Part shown: one piece after another, positions 47,072 to 58,614 of the stretch | How the letters are laid out: each line of letters starts with the position of its first letter | Numbering within the stretch: the stretch's first letter is position 1 | NCBI RefSeq assembly: GCF_947488465.1 | Contig: NZ_CANKZA010000001.1 | Coordinates: 806,001 to 870,000, forward strand | Direction of reading: 5' to 3' | DNA from: an uncultured Microbacterium sp. | GTDB taxonomy: Bacteria > Actinomycetota > Actinomycetes > Actinomycetales > Microbacteriaceae | Length of the DNA stretch: 64,000 bases | The notes under the pieces: generated by a model | What the model was told of the DNA's origin: nothing | Databases searched by the model: none | Seen by the model: only the letters and a program-made list of their open reading frames with translations | Program-made: the position numbers and the translations under genes

Positions 47072-48687
47072 GCTTTGAGATCCACGTCTCCGGCCATGTC
47101 AAGGACGTGGTCGCAGAGACTCTCCCCGGGCTCGTCGACGACCTCGTCGCGAGCGGGATCACCGCGGAAGACTCCGACCTCTGGGGTCCGGATGCGGCTG
47201 ACGAAGCCTCCCGTCGGCTCGGCTGGGTGGGGGCCGTCACCGTCTCTCGTCCGCTCGTCGCCGAGATCGAGGCGCTCCGCGCCGACCTGGTGGCGCGCGG
47301 GATCACCCGCGTGGTCCTCGCCGGCATGGGCGGATCGTCCCTCGCACCCGAAGTCATCGCCGCCACGGCGGGCGTGCCGCTCGTCATCCTCGATTCGACC
47401 GCTCCGGGACAGGTGCTCGCCGCGCTCGACGGCGACGCCGAAACGGGCGACCTGACGAAGACCGTTCTCGTCGTGTCGTCGAAGTCGGGTTCGACCGTCG
47501 AGACCGACTCGGCGCGACGCGCCTTCGAAGCCGCGTGGACCGATCTCGGCATCGACCCCGCAGAGCGGATCGTCGTCGTCACCGACCCGGGCTCACCACT
47601 GGACGAATCCGCCCGCACCGCCGGCTATCGCGTCTTCCCGGCGGATCCGACGGTGGGTGGCAGGTACTCCGCGCTCACGGCGTTCGGACTGGTCCCCACG
47701 GGCCTCGCGGGTGTCGATATCTCCGAACTCCTCGACGAAGCCGAGGCGACGCTGCTGGAAGTCGCGATCGATGACCGACGCAATCCGGCACTCGTCCTCG
47801 CGGCCGCGATCGCCGGCGGCTCCCCCCGCCGTGACAAGCTCGGCCTCGTCAGCGACGGCACCCACATCGTGGGCCTGCCGGACTGGATCGAGCAGCTCGT
47901 GGCCGAATCGACGGGGAAGAACGGAACCGGCATCCTCCCGGTTGTTCTGCTGCCGGTCTCCCCGGAGGTCGACCAGACTCCCGCGGACCTGCAGATCGTG
48001 CGCCTCGTCGACGACGCAGTCCATTTCCAGATTCTCGAGCAGCACCCCGACGAGGTGCTCATCAGCGGATCGCTGGGCGCGCAGTTGGTCGTCTGGGAAT
48101 ACGCGACCGCGATCGCCGGCCGCATCCTGGGGATCAATCCGTTCGATCAACCCGATGTCGAATCGGCCAAGGATGCCACGCGAGGCCTCCTCGATGCCCG
48201 CCCCGGAGCCACGGCACCGGCCTTCTCGGCCCACGGGGTCGAGGTGCGGGTGTCCGACCCCGCGCTCGCGGCGTCGGGGACGTTGCCGGGCGTACTCGAC
48301 GCACTCTGGGAGCGTGTCGGTCCGGACGGGTATGTCGCGATCCAGGCGTACGTCGATCGCCTGGCCCTGCCGCAGCTGGCGGGCTTGCGCGAACTCGCCG
48401 CGGCCGACAGCGGCCGCCCGACGACGTTCGGCTGGGGACCCCGGTTCCTGCACTCCACCGGTCAGTATCACAAGGGCGGACCCGCGAACGGGGTGTTCCT
48501 GCAGATCCTCGACGGCGGCGAGATCGACCTCGAGATCCCCGGCCGGCCGTTCACCTTCGGCCAGTTGATCGCCGCGCAGGCCGCGGGCGATGCCGCCGTG
48601 CTCACGGCACACGGTCGACCGGTCGTCACGCTCACCCTCACCGATCCTCAGGCCGAGGTCCTTTCGCTGTTCGAAGCAGCCCAGTAG
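47068..48687 (+). CDS. pgi: Glucose-6-phosphate isomerase
   Basis: A 539-residue SIS-domain isomerase of the type that in some bacteria is fused behind transaldolase; here it is a separate gene that overlaps tal by 4 nt. [21 protein letters not shown] and the C-terminal [11 protein letters not shown] are typical active-site stretches. It interconverts glucose-6-phosphate and fructose-6-phosphate, connecting glycolysis to the oxidative pathway encoded next to it. It is separated from zwf by 15 nt. Confidence 0.92.
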   Translation: MSFEIHVSGHVKDVVAETLPGLVDDLVASGITAEDSDLWGPDAADEASRRLGWVGAVTVSRPLVAEIEALRADLVARGITRVVLAGMGGSSLAPEVIAATAGVPLVILDSTAPGQVLAALDGDAETGDLTKTVLVVSSKSGSTVETDSARRAFEAAWTDLGIDPAERIVVVTDPGSPLDESARTAGYRVFPADPTVGGRYSALTAFGLVPTGLAGVDISELLDEAEATLLEVAIDDRRNPALVLAAAIAGGSPRRDKLGLVSDGTHIVGLPDWIEQLVAESTGKNGTGILPVVLLPVSPEVDQTPADLQIVRLVDDAVHFQILEQHPDEVLISGSLGAQLVVWEYATAIAGRILGINPFDQPDVESAKDATRGLLDARPGATAPAFSAHGVEVRVSDPALAASGTLPGVLDALWERVGPDGYVAIQAYVDRLALPQLAGLRELAAADSGRPTTFGWGPRFLHSTGQYHKGGPANGVFLQILDGGEIDLEIPGRPFTFGQLIAAQAAGDAAVLTAHGRPVVTLTLTDPQAEVLSLFEAAQ

Positions 48688-48702
48688 GAGAATCACCCAC
48701 CG

Positions 48703-50286
48703 ATGTCCGTGGAATCCACGGGGCCCCGCCCCGACTCGCCCTTTCCGATCAGCCGTGGCAACAATCCGCTGCGCGACGATGATGATCGCCGTCTCAACCG
48801 CATCGCCGGCCCGAGTGCGCTCGTCATCTTCGGTGTGACAGGCGACCTGTCACGCAAGAAGCTCATGCCCGCCGTGTACGACCTCGCCAACCGAGGGCTC
48901 CTGCCCCCCGGATTCGCACTCGTCGGCTTCGCACGACGCGACTGGGAAGACCAGGACTTCGCGAACGTGGTTCACGACGCCGTCCGCCAGCACGCGCGCA
49001 CGCCGTTCCGCGAAGAGACCTGGAAACAGTTGCTCCAGGGCATCCGCTTCGTGTCGGGCGAGTTCGGCGACGACGATGCGTTCCGCCGGCTGCGCGAGAC
49101 CGTCGAGAACCTCGACGCCGACCGCGGCACAATGGGCAACCACGCGTTCTACCTGTCGATCCCCCCGCGTGACTTCCCCATCGTCGCAAAGCAGCTGAAG
49201 GATTCCGGCCTCGTCGACGACAAGTCCACGAACCCGGATGCGTGGCGACGTGTCGTGATCGAGAAGCCGTTCGGCAGCGACCTGGAAACGGCGCGCGAAC
49301 TCAATGCCGCCCTCGAAGTGGCCTTCCCCGCTGACTCGATCTTCCGAATCGACCACTATCTCGGTAAAGAGACGGTGCAGAACATCCTCGCGCTCCGTTT
49401 CGCGAACGAACTGTTCGAACCGATCTGGAACGCGAACTACGTCGACCACGTGCAGATCACGATGGCCGAGGACATCGGTGTCGGTGGGCGTGCAGGATAC
49501 TACGACGGCATCGGCGCGGCGCGCGACGTCATCCAGAACCACCTTCTCCAACTTCTGGCGCTGACGGCGATGGAAGAGCCCATCTCCATGGAGGCCGCCG
49601 ATCTCCGGTCCGAAAAGGAGAAGGTCCTCGCGGCCGTTCGTCTGCCCGCCGATCTCGCGACGGCGACGGCGCGCGGACAGTATGCCGGCGGATGGCAGGG
49701 TGGCGAGGAGGTCACGGGATTCCTCGCCGAAGACGGGATGAAGCCGGATTCGACGACCGAGACCTACGCGGCCGTCAAGCTCGAGATAGCGACACGTCGC
49801 TGGGCGGGCGTGCCGTTCTACCTGCGCACCGGCAAGCGACTCGGACGCCGTGTGACCGAGATCGCCGTCGTGTTCAAGCGCGCACCCCAGCACCTGTTCC
49901 AGCGCAATCAGACGCTCGAGCTCGGACAGAATGCGCTCGTGATCCGCGTACAGCCCGACGAGGGTGTCACGATCCGCTTCGGATCGAAGGTCCCGGGTGC
50001 CGCGAACGAGGTCCGCGACGTGACGATGGACTTCGGCTACGGCCACGCCTTCACCGAATCGAGCCCCGAGGCCTATGAGCGGCTCATCTTGGACGTGCTC
50101 CTCGGCGACCCGCCGCTGTTCCCGCGCCACGAAGAGGTCGAACTGTCCTGGAAGATCCTCGACCCCGTCGAGGAATACTGGGCCGAGCAGACCGACCCGC
50201 TCGAGCAGTACTCCCCCGGTTCATGGGGCCCCCCGTCCGCCGATGAACTCCTGGCCCGTGATGGCCGCGTCTGGAGGCGCCCGTGA
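48703..50286 (+). CDS. zwf: Glucose-6-phosphate 1-dehydrogenase
   Basis: A 527-residue enzyme with the nucleotide-binding FGVTGDLSRKKLMPA near residue 43 and the active-site RIDHYLGKE. It oxidises glucose-6-phosphate to 6-phosphogluconolactone using NADP+. In actinobacteria it usually needs OpcA, encoded next with a GTGA overlap. A 42-residue extension rich in Asp and Arg precedes the dehydrogenase fold. GAGAATC is the likely ribosome site. Confidence 0.97.
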   Translation: MSVESTGPRPDSPFPISRGNNPLRDDDDRRLNRIAGPSALVIFGVTGDLSRKKLMPAVYDLANRGLLPPGFALVGFARRDWEDQDFANVVHDAVRQHARTPFREETWKQLLQGIRFVSGEFGDDDAFRRLRETVENLDADRGTMGNHAFYLSIPPRDFPIVAKQLKDSGLVDDKSTNPDAWRRVVIEKPFGSDLETARELNAALEVAFPADSIFRIDHYLGKETVQNILALRFANELFEPIWNANYVDHVQITMAEDIGVGGRAGYYDGIGAARDVIQNHLLQLLALTAMEEPISMEAADLRSEKEKVLAAVRLPADLATATARGQYAGGWQGGEEVTGFLAEDGMKPDSTTETYAAVKLEIATRRWAGVPFYLRTGKRLGRRVTEIAVVFKRAPQHLFQRNQTLELGQNALVIRVQPDEGVTIRFGSKVPGAANEVRDVTMDFGYGHAFTESSPEAYERLILDVLLGDPPLFPRHEEVELSWKILDPVEEYWAEQTDPLEQYSPGSWGPPSADELLARDGRVWRRP

Positions 50287-51215
50287 TCGTCGACCTGCCG
50301 GACACCACGGTGTCCAAGATTGCCCGCTCGCTCGTGAACGTCCGCGAAGAGGGCGGCGCCGTCGCTCTCGGGCGCGTTCTCACACTCGTCATCGTGACGA
50401 CCCATGGCCTGCAGGAGGAAGCCATCGAGGCCGCGAACGATGCGTCTCGCGAGCACCCGATGCGTGTGATCGTGTTGATCACCGACCCTGAGGGTCCCGC
50501 GAAGCTCGACGCCCAGATCCGGGTCGGCGGCGACGCCGGCGCGAGCGAGGTCATCGTCCTCCGCGCCACCGGCGACGCGGCGAGCAACCAAGAGGGCCTC
50601 GTCACGGGACTCCTCCTGCCGGATGCCCCCGTCGTGGCCTGGTGGCCGGACCACCCGCCGGCCAGGCCCGGCGAGTCCCCGATCGGACGCATGGCCCAGC
50701 GCCGGATCACGGATGCATCGACCAAGCCGTTCTCCAAGGACCGCTTGTCCTCGCTCGGCCCGTCATACGCGCCGGGTGACACCGACCTCGCCTGGACGAG
50801 ACTCACGCACTGGCGGGAGCAATTGGCCGCGGTGCTCGACCAGCCGCCGTACGAGCCCGTGACAGCCATCGACGTCGTCGGTGCCGGCAACTCACCGTCG
50901 ACGGGACTTCTGGCCGCATGGCTCCGCCTCAAGCTCGGTGTGCCGGTGACGTGGCGATACGCGCCGCCGGAGGAGTGGGCCCACGGCATCCAACGCGTGC
51001 GTCTCGTGCGCGCGGGCGGCGACATCGTGCTCGAACGCAGCAACGACATCGACGCCACCCTGACCCAGCCCGGGCAGCCGTCGCACGACATCGTCCTTCC
51101 CCGCCGCACTCTGCGCGAATGCCTCGCCGAGGAACTGCGCCGACTGGATCCCGACGTCTTGTATGGTCGAGTCATCACGGAGGGCTGGGAGTTGCTCGGG
51201 CCCGCGACGACGTAG
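50283..51215 (+). CDS. opcA: Glucose-6-phosphate dehydrogenase assembly protein OpcA
   Basis: A 310-residue OpcA starting MIVDLPDTTVSKIARSLVNVREEGGAVALGRVLTLVI (shown partly), with GGDAGASEVIVLRATGDAA, the family hallmark. It is required for the activity or assembly of Zwf in actinobacteria, although its mechanism is not settled. The GTG start overlaps the zwf stop by 4 nt, fitting 1:1 expression. Next gene pgl follows after 9 nt. Confidence 0.95.
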   Translation: MIVDLPDTTVSKIARSLVNVREEGGAVALGRVLTLVIVTTHGLQEEAIEAANDASREHPMRVIVLITDPEGPAKLDAQIRVGGDAGASEVIVLRATGDAASNQEGLVTGLLLPDAPVVAWWPDHPPARPGESPIGRMAQRRITDASTKPFSKDRLSSLGPSYAPGDTDLAWTRLTHWREQLAAVLDQPPYEPVTAIDVVGAGNSPSTGLLAAWLRLKLGVPVTWRYAPPEEWAHGIQRVRLVRAGGDIVLERSNDIDATLTQPGQPSHDIVLPRRTLRECLAEELRRLDPDVLYGRVITEGWELLGPATT

Positions 51216-51224
51216 GAGTCACAC

Positions 51225-52004
51225 ATGGCCGAGTTCTGGACGGACAAGCGTGTCGTGATCGACTCAGATCCCGCCACGGTTGCCTCCAACGTCGCCTGCC
51301 GCCTGATCCAACGCATCGCCAAGCAGACGTCTGCCGGGAAGACCGTGCACGTCGGCCTCACCGGGGGCATGATCGGCACGCAGGTGCTCGAAGCCGCCGG
51401 AGCCGATCCCGCCCGCACGGCGATCGATTGGTCGCGCGTGCACTTCTGGTGGGGCGATGAGCGATTCGTCGGTCGCGACGACGCCCTCCGCAACGAGCGC
51501 GGAGCGCGCGCGGCGTTCCTCGACCACATCAACGTGCCGGCGGAGAACATCCACGCGATGCTGAGCGCTGACGACGCGATGGATGCGGATGCGGCCGCCG
51601 AGGCTTATTCCGCCGAGCTCGCGCGGTTCGCCGGCGATGACCAGCCGTGGCCGTCGTTCGATGTCTGCTTCCTCGGTGTCGGTCCCGACGCGCACATCGC
51701 GTCGTTGTTCCCCGATCGTCCGGAAATCCAGATCAAGGACAAGGCCGTCGTACCGGTCTACGACTCCCCGACCCCGCCGTCGACGCGGATCACGCTCACT
51801 CGCCCCGTATTGAACTCGTCCAAGCGCGTCTGGATGGTGCTCGTCGGAACCGACAAAGCCGCCGCTCTGGGGCTCGCGCTCGCGGGCGCAAGCTACGAAA
51901 CCGTGCCCGCGGCCGGGGCCAAGGGTCGCAAGCGCACCATCCTGTTCGTCGATGAAGCGGCCGCGACGAACGTCCCCGCGGAATTGATCGACGGCGAATA
52001 CTGA
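51225..52004 (+). CDS. pgl: 6-phosphogluconolactonase (Pgl, DevB type)
   Basis: A 259-residue enzyme of the glucosamine-6-phosphate isomerase/6-phosphogluconolactonase family with LTGGMIGTQVLEA, WGDERFVGRDDA and LGVGPDAHIASLFP. It hydrolyses the lactone made by Zwf. GTAGGAGTC precedes ATG. It is the last gene of the tkt-tal-pgi-zwf-opcA-pgl operon; all six genes form one consecutive pathway unit. It converges with rbpA. Confidence 0.96.
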   Translation: MAEFWTDKRVVIDSDPATVASNVACRLIQRIAKQTSAGKTVHVGLTGGMIGTQVLEAAGADPARTAIDWSRVHFWWGDERFVGRDDALRNERGARAAFLDHINVPAENIHAMLSADDAMDADAAAEAYSAELARFAGDDQPWPSFDVCFLGVGPDAHIASLFPDRPEIQIKDKAVVPVYDSPTPPSTRITLTRPVLNSSKRVWMVLVGTDKAAALGLALAGASYETVPAAGAKGRKRTILFVDEAAATNVPAELIDGEY

Positions 52005-52006
52005 GC

Positions 52007-52039
52007 CTCACGCCCGGTCGGAGAATCCCGGCGCGTGAG
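52007..52039. terminator. Convergent hairpin between pgl and rbpA
   Basis: CTCACGC pairs with GCGTGAG and CCGG with CCGG inside, with a one-base bulge. It starts 3 nt after the pgl stop and would terminate the pentose phosphate operon; the rbpA stop is at 52057, so it may also serve that strand. Confidence 0.55.
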
Positions 52040-52056
52040 CGCGTAGCCGCGTGCGA

Positions 52057-52413
52057 TCAGGCTTGGCCGCGCCGTTCGCGCAGCTGCTGCAGTGCGTCGT
52101 CGAGGAGAGTCTCTGCTTCATCCTCGGTGCGCCGTTCCTTCACGTACGCAAGGTGTGTCTTGTAGGGCTCAGCCTTGGCGAGCGCCGGCGGGTTCGCCTT
52201 GTCGCGTCCCGCGGGAAGACCGGAGTGGGGAGAGTCGATCGTCTCGGGGATCTCCTCCTCGGCGATCCCGGCAGCGAAGTGACGCACGGTCTCGTTGCCC
52301 AACGCATCCCAGTACGAGACCGAGATTCGGTCCGCGTGGTGTCCATGGTCCTGTTCGCCCATCGGGCCGGCACCGACTCGGGTGCCACGGATTGCGTTAC
52401 CGCCGGATGCCAT
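52057..52413 (-). CDS. rbpA: RNA polymerase-binding protein RbpA
   Basis: A 118-residue RbpA beginning MASGGNAIRGTRVGAGPMGE and containing RISVSYWDALGNETVRHFA and IDSPHSGLPAGRD. It binds RNA polymerase and the principal sigma factor in actinobacteria and helps open promoter complexes. The ATG at 52413 overlaps the secG TAA (TAATG), so the two are co-translated. The frame extending to 52701 is antisense to secG and spurious. Confidence 0.95.
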   Translation of the reverse strand: MASGGNAIRGTRVGAGPMGEQDHGHHADRISVSYWDALGNETVRHFAAGIAEEEIPETIDSPHSGLPAGRDKANPPALAKAEPYKTHLAYVKERRTEDEAETLLDDALQQLRERRGQA

Positions 52414-52661
52414 TAGATCCCCTGGAATTTCGTGATGAGGCCCAGGGCGACGATCGCCACGAACCAGACAAGAGCGAGGACGACCGTGAATCGGTTGAGG
52501 TTGCGCTCGGCAAGTCCCGAAGACCCCATCGCCGAGCTCATCCCGCCGCCGAACATGTCGGACAGACCGCCACCGCGACCCTTGTGCAGCAGGATCAGGA
52601 GGGTCAGCAAGAGGCTGGTGATACCCAGCAGCACCTGCAGTACGAACTCGAGGATGTCCAC
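52413..52661 (-). CDS. secG: Preprotein translocase subunit SecG
   Basis: An 82-residue protein with two hydrophobic segments (VLQVLLGITSLLLTLLILLH and FTVVLALVWFVAIVALGLI) connected by the typical GRGGGLSDMFGGG loop. SecG is an accessory subunit of SecYEG. GTG at 52661 is chosen because the longer frame adds MCALSRAQRKASSI without family similarity. rbpA follows in overlap. Confidence 0.94.
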   Translation of the reverse strand: MDILEFVLQVLLGITSLLLTLLILLHKGRGGGLSDMFGGGMSSAMGSSGLAERNLNRFTVVLALVWFVAIVALGLITKFQGI

Positions 52662-52709
52662 GATCGATGAAGCCTTTCGCTGCGCCCGCGACAGGGCGCA
52701 CAATGTTCG

Positions 52710-52715
52710 AGTATA
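52710..52715 (-). promoter_or_regulatory. -10 hexamer TATACT of the secG-rbpA operon
   Basis: TATACT is a near-consensus -10 on the minus strand, 49 nt before the secG start. The -35 region lies inside the tpiA terminator hairpin, so the two signals share sequence. Confidence 0.5.
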
Positions 52716-52719
52716 CCGG

Positions 52720-52759
52720 CGACAGGCCCGAGGACTCTCACGGGTCCTCGGGCCTGTCG
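52720..52759 (-). terminator. Terminator of the gap-pgk-tpiA cluster
   Basis: A perfect 16-bp stem (52720-52735 with 52744-52759) and 8-nt loop begins 10 nt after the tpiA stop. The arms read CGACAGGCCCGAGGAC and its complement. Confidence 0.85.
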
Positions 52760-52768
52760 CGGTACGGG

Positions 52769-53544
<776 letters not shown>

Positions 53545-53554
<10 letters not shown>

Positions 53555-54759
53555 CCGAGGATCTCCAAACCGGGCAGTTTCTTGCCCTCCAAGAACTCCA
53601 GGCTGGCGCCGCCACCCGTGGAGATGTGACCGAACTGGTCGTCGGCGAATCCGAGCTGGCGGACGGCGGCGGCCGAATCACCCCCACCGACGACAGACAG
53701 CCCGTCGACCTCGGTCAGAGCAGCTGCGACGGTCTGGGTGCCGGCGGCGAATGCCGGCATCTCGAAGACACCCATCGGACCATTCCAGAACACCGTCTTC
53801 GATCCGCGGATCGCCTCCGCGAACAGCTCGGCCGATGCCGGTCCGATGTCCAGGCCCATCCCGTCGGGGCCGAAGGGCGTGTCTTCGAGCGCATCCGCAG
53901 GAGCGACGACGTGATCGGCGTCGGCGGCGAAGCCGGCGGCCATGACGGCATCCACCGGAAGGATGAGCTCCACGCCGCGCTCCTGCGCGGTCGTGATGTA
54001 CCCACGGACGGTGTCGATCAGATCGGTCTCGAGCAGGCTCTTGCCGACCGAGTGCCCCTGGGCCGCGAGGAAGGTGAACAGCATCCCGCCGCCGACGAGG
54101 ATCTTGTCGGCGCGCGGCAGCAGGTGCTCGATGACCCCGAGCTTGTCGCTGACTTTGGATCCACCGAGGACGACCGCATAGGGACGCTCGGGGTTCTCGG
54201 TCAGGCGGTCGAGGACGTCGACCTCCTTCTCGATGAGGAACCCAGCCGCCGACGGAAGAAGCTCGGCGAGCTCGTAGACCGACGCCTGCTTCCGGTGGAC
54301 GACTCCGAAGCCGTCGGACACGAACGCATCGCCGAGGGCCGCGAGCTGCTCCGCGAACGCACGACGCTCGCCGTCGTCCTTCGCGGTTTCGCCCGGGTTG
54401 AAGCGAAGGTTCTCGATGACGGCGATCTCACCGTCCGCGAGTGCGGCGGCGGCATCCTGCGCCGACTCTCCGACGGTGTCGCGTGCGAACGCGACGGGGG
54501 CGCCGAGGAGTTCGGACAGCCGCTGAGCGACCGGCTCGAGGCTGTACTTCGCGTCCGGAGCGCCGTCCGGGCGACCCAGGTGGGAGCACGCGATCACACG
54601 GGCCCCCTGGTTGAGGAGATGGTTGAGCGTGGGAAGTGCTGCCCGGATACGGCCATCGTCCGTGATGACGCCCTCTTTCAGAGGGACATTGAAGTCAACA
54701 CGGACGATGACGCGCTTACCGGCCAGCGAACCCAGCGAGTCGAGGGTGCGCAGAGCCAT
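53545..54759 (-). CDS. pgk: Phosphoglycerate kinase
   Basis: A 404-residue kinase beginning [20 protein letters not shown], with [15 protein letters not shown], and the C-terminal GGGDSAAAV and [13 protein letters not shown] segments. It transfers phosphate from 1,3-bisphosphoglycerate to ADP. It is preceded by gap by 9 nt and overlaps tpiA by 10 nt, the standard gap-pgk-tpiA order. Confidence 0.98.
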
Positions 54760-54768
54760 GGCGGAATC

Positions 54769-55911
<1,143 letters not shown>

Positions 55912-55914
55912 CTA

Positions 55915-56535
55915 CTACGCGAGCAGGCCCGACGTCTTCTCGCGTGCCGTGGAAAAGCGCTCGGCGACGTTCTCCCAGTTCGCGATGTTCCATACAGCCT
56001 TGACGTAGTCGGCCTTGACGTTCAGGTAGTCGAGGTAGAACGCGTGCTCCCACATGTCGAGCTGGAAGATCGGCACTGTTCCCTGCGCCGTGTTGGACTG
56101 CTGGTCGAAGAGCTGCTGGATGATCAGCTGCTCGCCCAGGACGTCCCAGCTGAGCACCGCCCAGCCGGACCCCTGGATGCCGGTCGCCGCAGCCGTGAAG
56201 TGCGCCTGGAACTTCTCGAAGCCACCGAAGTTGTCGTCGATGGCCGCCGCGAGCTCACCCTCGGGCTGTCCGCCGCCGTTCGGGGACAGGTTGGTCCAGA
56301 AGATGGAGTGGTTGACGTGCCCGCCCAGGTTGAACGCCAGGTCCTTCTCGAGCTTGTTGACGTTGGCGAGGTTGCCGGAGTCGCGCGCCTCGGCGAGCTG
56401 CTCGAGCGCGGTGTTCGCGCCGGTCACGTATGCCTGGTGGTGCTTGTCATGATGCAGCTGCATGATCTTGCCGCTGATGTGCGGCTCGAGCGCCGCGAAG
56501 TCGTACGGGAGGTCGGGGAGGGTGTACTTCGCCAT
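55915..56535 (-). CDS. sodA: Superoxide dismutase (Mn/Fe type)
   Basis: A 206-residue superoxide dismutase beginning MAKYTLPDLPYDFAALEPHISGK, with metal ligands in HISGKIMQLHHDKHH and the DMWEHAFYLDY signature. Whether Mn or Fe is used is not settled by the sequence. I choose ATG at 56535; the frame adds 18 residues upstream without family similarity. It lies between whiA and gap with its own terminator, so is probably a separate transcript in that conserved cluster. Confidence 0.94.
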   Translation of the reverse strand: MAKYTLPDLPYDFAALEPHISGKIMQLHHDKHHQAYVTGANTALEQLAEARDSGNLANVNKLEKDLAFNLGGHVNHSIFWTNLSPNGGGQPEGELAAAIDDNFGGFEKFQAHFTAAATGIQGSGWAVLSWDVLGEQLIIQQLFDQQSNTAQGTVPIFQLDMWEHAFYLDYLNVKADYVKAVWNIANWENVAERFSTAREKTSGLLA

Positions 56536-56670
56536 GCTGTCTTCTTCCTGTCGGCGCCGCACGTGCGCGCGGCGAGTGGACGTCTTCATCCTATTGACAG
56601 CGACAACACACGAGGCAGGGGGTTGCTTCCCTCACGGGGACGTGAGAAAAACACCGCGCGGGCGGAGTCG

Positions 56671-57648
56671 TCAGTCCTCCATGCCCTCCGGCACGGCGGA
56701 ATCCGTTCCCGGGATGCCGTCGTGGACGGCCTTCTTGTCGGCCATCGCGAGCAGGCGACGGATGCGGCCGGCCACCGCATCCTTCGTCATCGGCGGGTCG
56801 GCGTGGTGTCCGAGCTCGTCGAGGCTCGCGTCGCGGTGGGCCAGCCTCAGTTCGCCGGCTTCGCGCAGATGATCGGGGACGTCGTCCGCCAGGATCTCCA
56901 GCGCTCGCTCCACCCGCGCGCACGCGGCGACGGCCGCCTGCGCGGAGCGGCGGAGGTTCGCGTCGTCGAAGTTCACGAGCCGGTTGACGCCCGCGCGGAC
57001 TTCTCGCCGCTGACGGAGCTCTTCCCAGGCGCTGGCGGTGCGCGCGGCGCCCATTTCTGCCAACGCCACGCGAATCGCCTCGCCGTCACGCACGACGACG
57101 CGAGGTATCCCGCGCACTTCGCGCGCCTTCGCAGCGATGCCGATGCGGTGGGCCGCGCCCACGAGCGCCATCGCGGCTTCGCCCGACGGGCATCCGATCT
57201 CGAGCGCGGCCGAGCGGCCGGGTTCGGTCAGCGAACCGGCCGCGAGGAAGGCACCGCGCCACACGGCGGCAAGATCGGGCCGGGCACCGGTGGTGAGTTT
57301 GTTCGGGAGGCCCCGGACCGGTCGACGACGCGCGTCGAGGAGCCCGGTCTGGCGCGCGAGCGTCTCGCCGCCGTCGATGACTCGGACGGCGAAGTGACCA
57401 CCGGCGCGACCCCCAGAGGCCTGCACCCGGTGCAATTCGGGGCGGACTCCATAGATCTCCATGAGGTCGCGCGCGACGCGTCGGGCCAGGACCTCCGACT
57501 CGACTTCCGCTTCCACGGCGACGCGTCCGGCGATCGAGTGAAGGCCGCCGGAGAAGCGCAACAGGGCCGTCAACTCAGCCACCCGCGCCGTGGGCCGAGG
57601 GTCACGAACGCTGGCCAGCTCGGTCTTCACATCAGCGGTCAACGACAC
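56671..57648 (-). CDS. whiA: WhiA-type DNA-binding regulator
   Basis: A 325-residue WhiA with an N-terminal domain related to homing endonucleases and a C-terminal helix-turn-helix ([32 protein letters not shown] as split here: the [19 protein letters not shown] core). In actinobacteria it regulates division and, in sporulators, sporulation; this organism is not evidently a sporulator, so a vegetative role is likely. It starts with GTG preceded by AAGGATC and follows rapZ by 39 nt; the YvcK gene often located between them is absent here. Confidence 0.95.
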   Translation of the reverse strand: MSLTADVKTELASVRDPRPTARVAELTALLRFSGGLHSIAGRVAVEAEVESEVLARRVARDLMEIYGVRPELHRVQASGGRAGGHFAVRVIDGGETLARQTGLLDARRRPVRGLPNKLTTGARPDLAAVWRGAFLAAGSLTEPGRSAALEIGCPSGEAAMALVGAAHRIGIAAKAREVRGIPRVVVRDGEAIRVALAEMGAARTASAWEELRQRREVRAGVNRLVNFDDANLRRSAQAAVAACARVERALEILADDVPDHLREAGELRLAHRDASLDELGHHADPPMTKDAVAGRIRRLLAMADKKAVHDGIPGTDSAVPEGMED

Positions 57649-57687
57649 AACGATCCTTCGGTAGAGCGGCGGAGGGAAGAGTCCAGC

Positions 57688-58569
57688 CTACTCGCGACCG
57701 AGGTCGCGGTGTTTCACGCGCACAGCCACTCCGGGCACATTCGCCAGTCGATCAGCAATCTCCACAGCGGTCACAACTGAGCGGTGCTTGCCGCCGGTGC
57801 ACCCGATCGCGACGACCGAATGACGCTTGTTCTCCCGCTGATAGCCCTCGAGCACCGGCCGAAGTGCCGTCGAGTACGCGTCGATGAACTCGAGTGCGCC
57901 GGTTTGCGAGAGCACGTAGTCACGGACCGGTTGCTCTTCACCGGTGTGGGCCTTCAACTCCGGAATCCAGAACGGATTGGGCAGAAAGCGCATGTCCGCG
58001 ACCAGGTCGACGTCGGTGGGGAGCCCGTACTTGAACCCGAAGCTCATGACGGTCACCGTGTGCCGAGCGGCGCCGTCCTCGCTGAAGAGATCGACGATCC
58101 GCGTAGCCAATTGGTGGATGTTCAAGTTCGTCGTGTCGACGATCACGTCCGCGCTCTCGCGGATGACAGCCACCCGTTCGCGCTCCCGGCGGATGCCGTC
58201 GAGGATCGTGCCGTCCCCCTGGAGCGGATGCGGCCGCCGCACCGATTCGAACCGCCGGACGAGCACTTCGTCGGAGGCATCGAGGAAGAGCACACGCAAC
58301 TGACGACCACCGCGGAGCGACTGCGTGACGGCGGGCAACTCGCGGAAGAGATCACGGCCACGGACATCCACGACGGCTGCCACCTTCGGCAACGCTTCGC
58401 CGGCGAACTCGGTGAGCTCCAGCAGCGGACGCAGCATCTGCGGCGGCAGGTTGTCGACGACGTACCAGTCGAGGTCTTCGAGCGCATTCGCGGCGGTTGT
58501 CCGACCGGCGCCGGACATGCCGGTGACGATGAGCACCTCGCCCGGGGGCAACTCGTCCGGTGTGGCCAC
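57688..58569 (-). CDS. rapZ: RNase adapter / nucleotide-binding protein RapZ (YvcJ family)
   Basis: A 293-residue P-loop protein with the Walker A-like GMSGAGRTT at 17-25, where Arg stands at the position normally held by Lys, as in related actinobacterial proteins (from memory). The DVRGRDLFRELP segment and the C-terminal GCTGGKHRSV motif are diagnostic of RapZ/YvcJ. It binds nucleotides and may affect RNA metabolism; in actinobacteria the role is not clear. GTG start with GGGAG 5 nt before. Follows uvrC. Confidence 0.93.
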   Translation of the reverse strand: MATPDELPPGEVLIVTGMSGAGRTTAANALEDLDWYVVDNLPPQMLRPLLELTEFAGEALPKVAAVVDVRGRDLFRELPAVTQSLRGGRQLRVLFLDASDEVLVRRFESVRRPHPLQGDGTILDGIRRERERVAVIRESADVIVDTTNLNIHQLATRIVDLFSEDGAARHTVTVMSFGFKYGLPTDVDLVADMRFLPNPFWIPELKAHTGEEQPVRDYVLSQTGALEFIDAYSTALRPVLEGYQRENKRHSVVAIGCTGGKHRSVVTAVEIADRLANVPGVAVRVKHRDLGRE

Positions 58570-58608
58570 TATGACTCTCCCCAGGTTCGTCGCGTGGATC
58601 GCCCTGCC

Positions 58609-58614
58609 AGCCTA
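58609..58614 (-). promoter_or_regulatory. -10 hexamer TAGGCT of rapZ-whiA
   Basis: TAGGCT on the minus strand overlaps the uvrC stop codon and gives a leader of about 33 nt before the rapZ GTG, with a GGGAG ribosome site. Confidence 0.45.
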
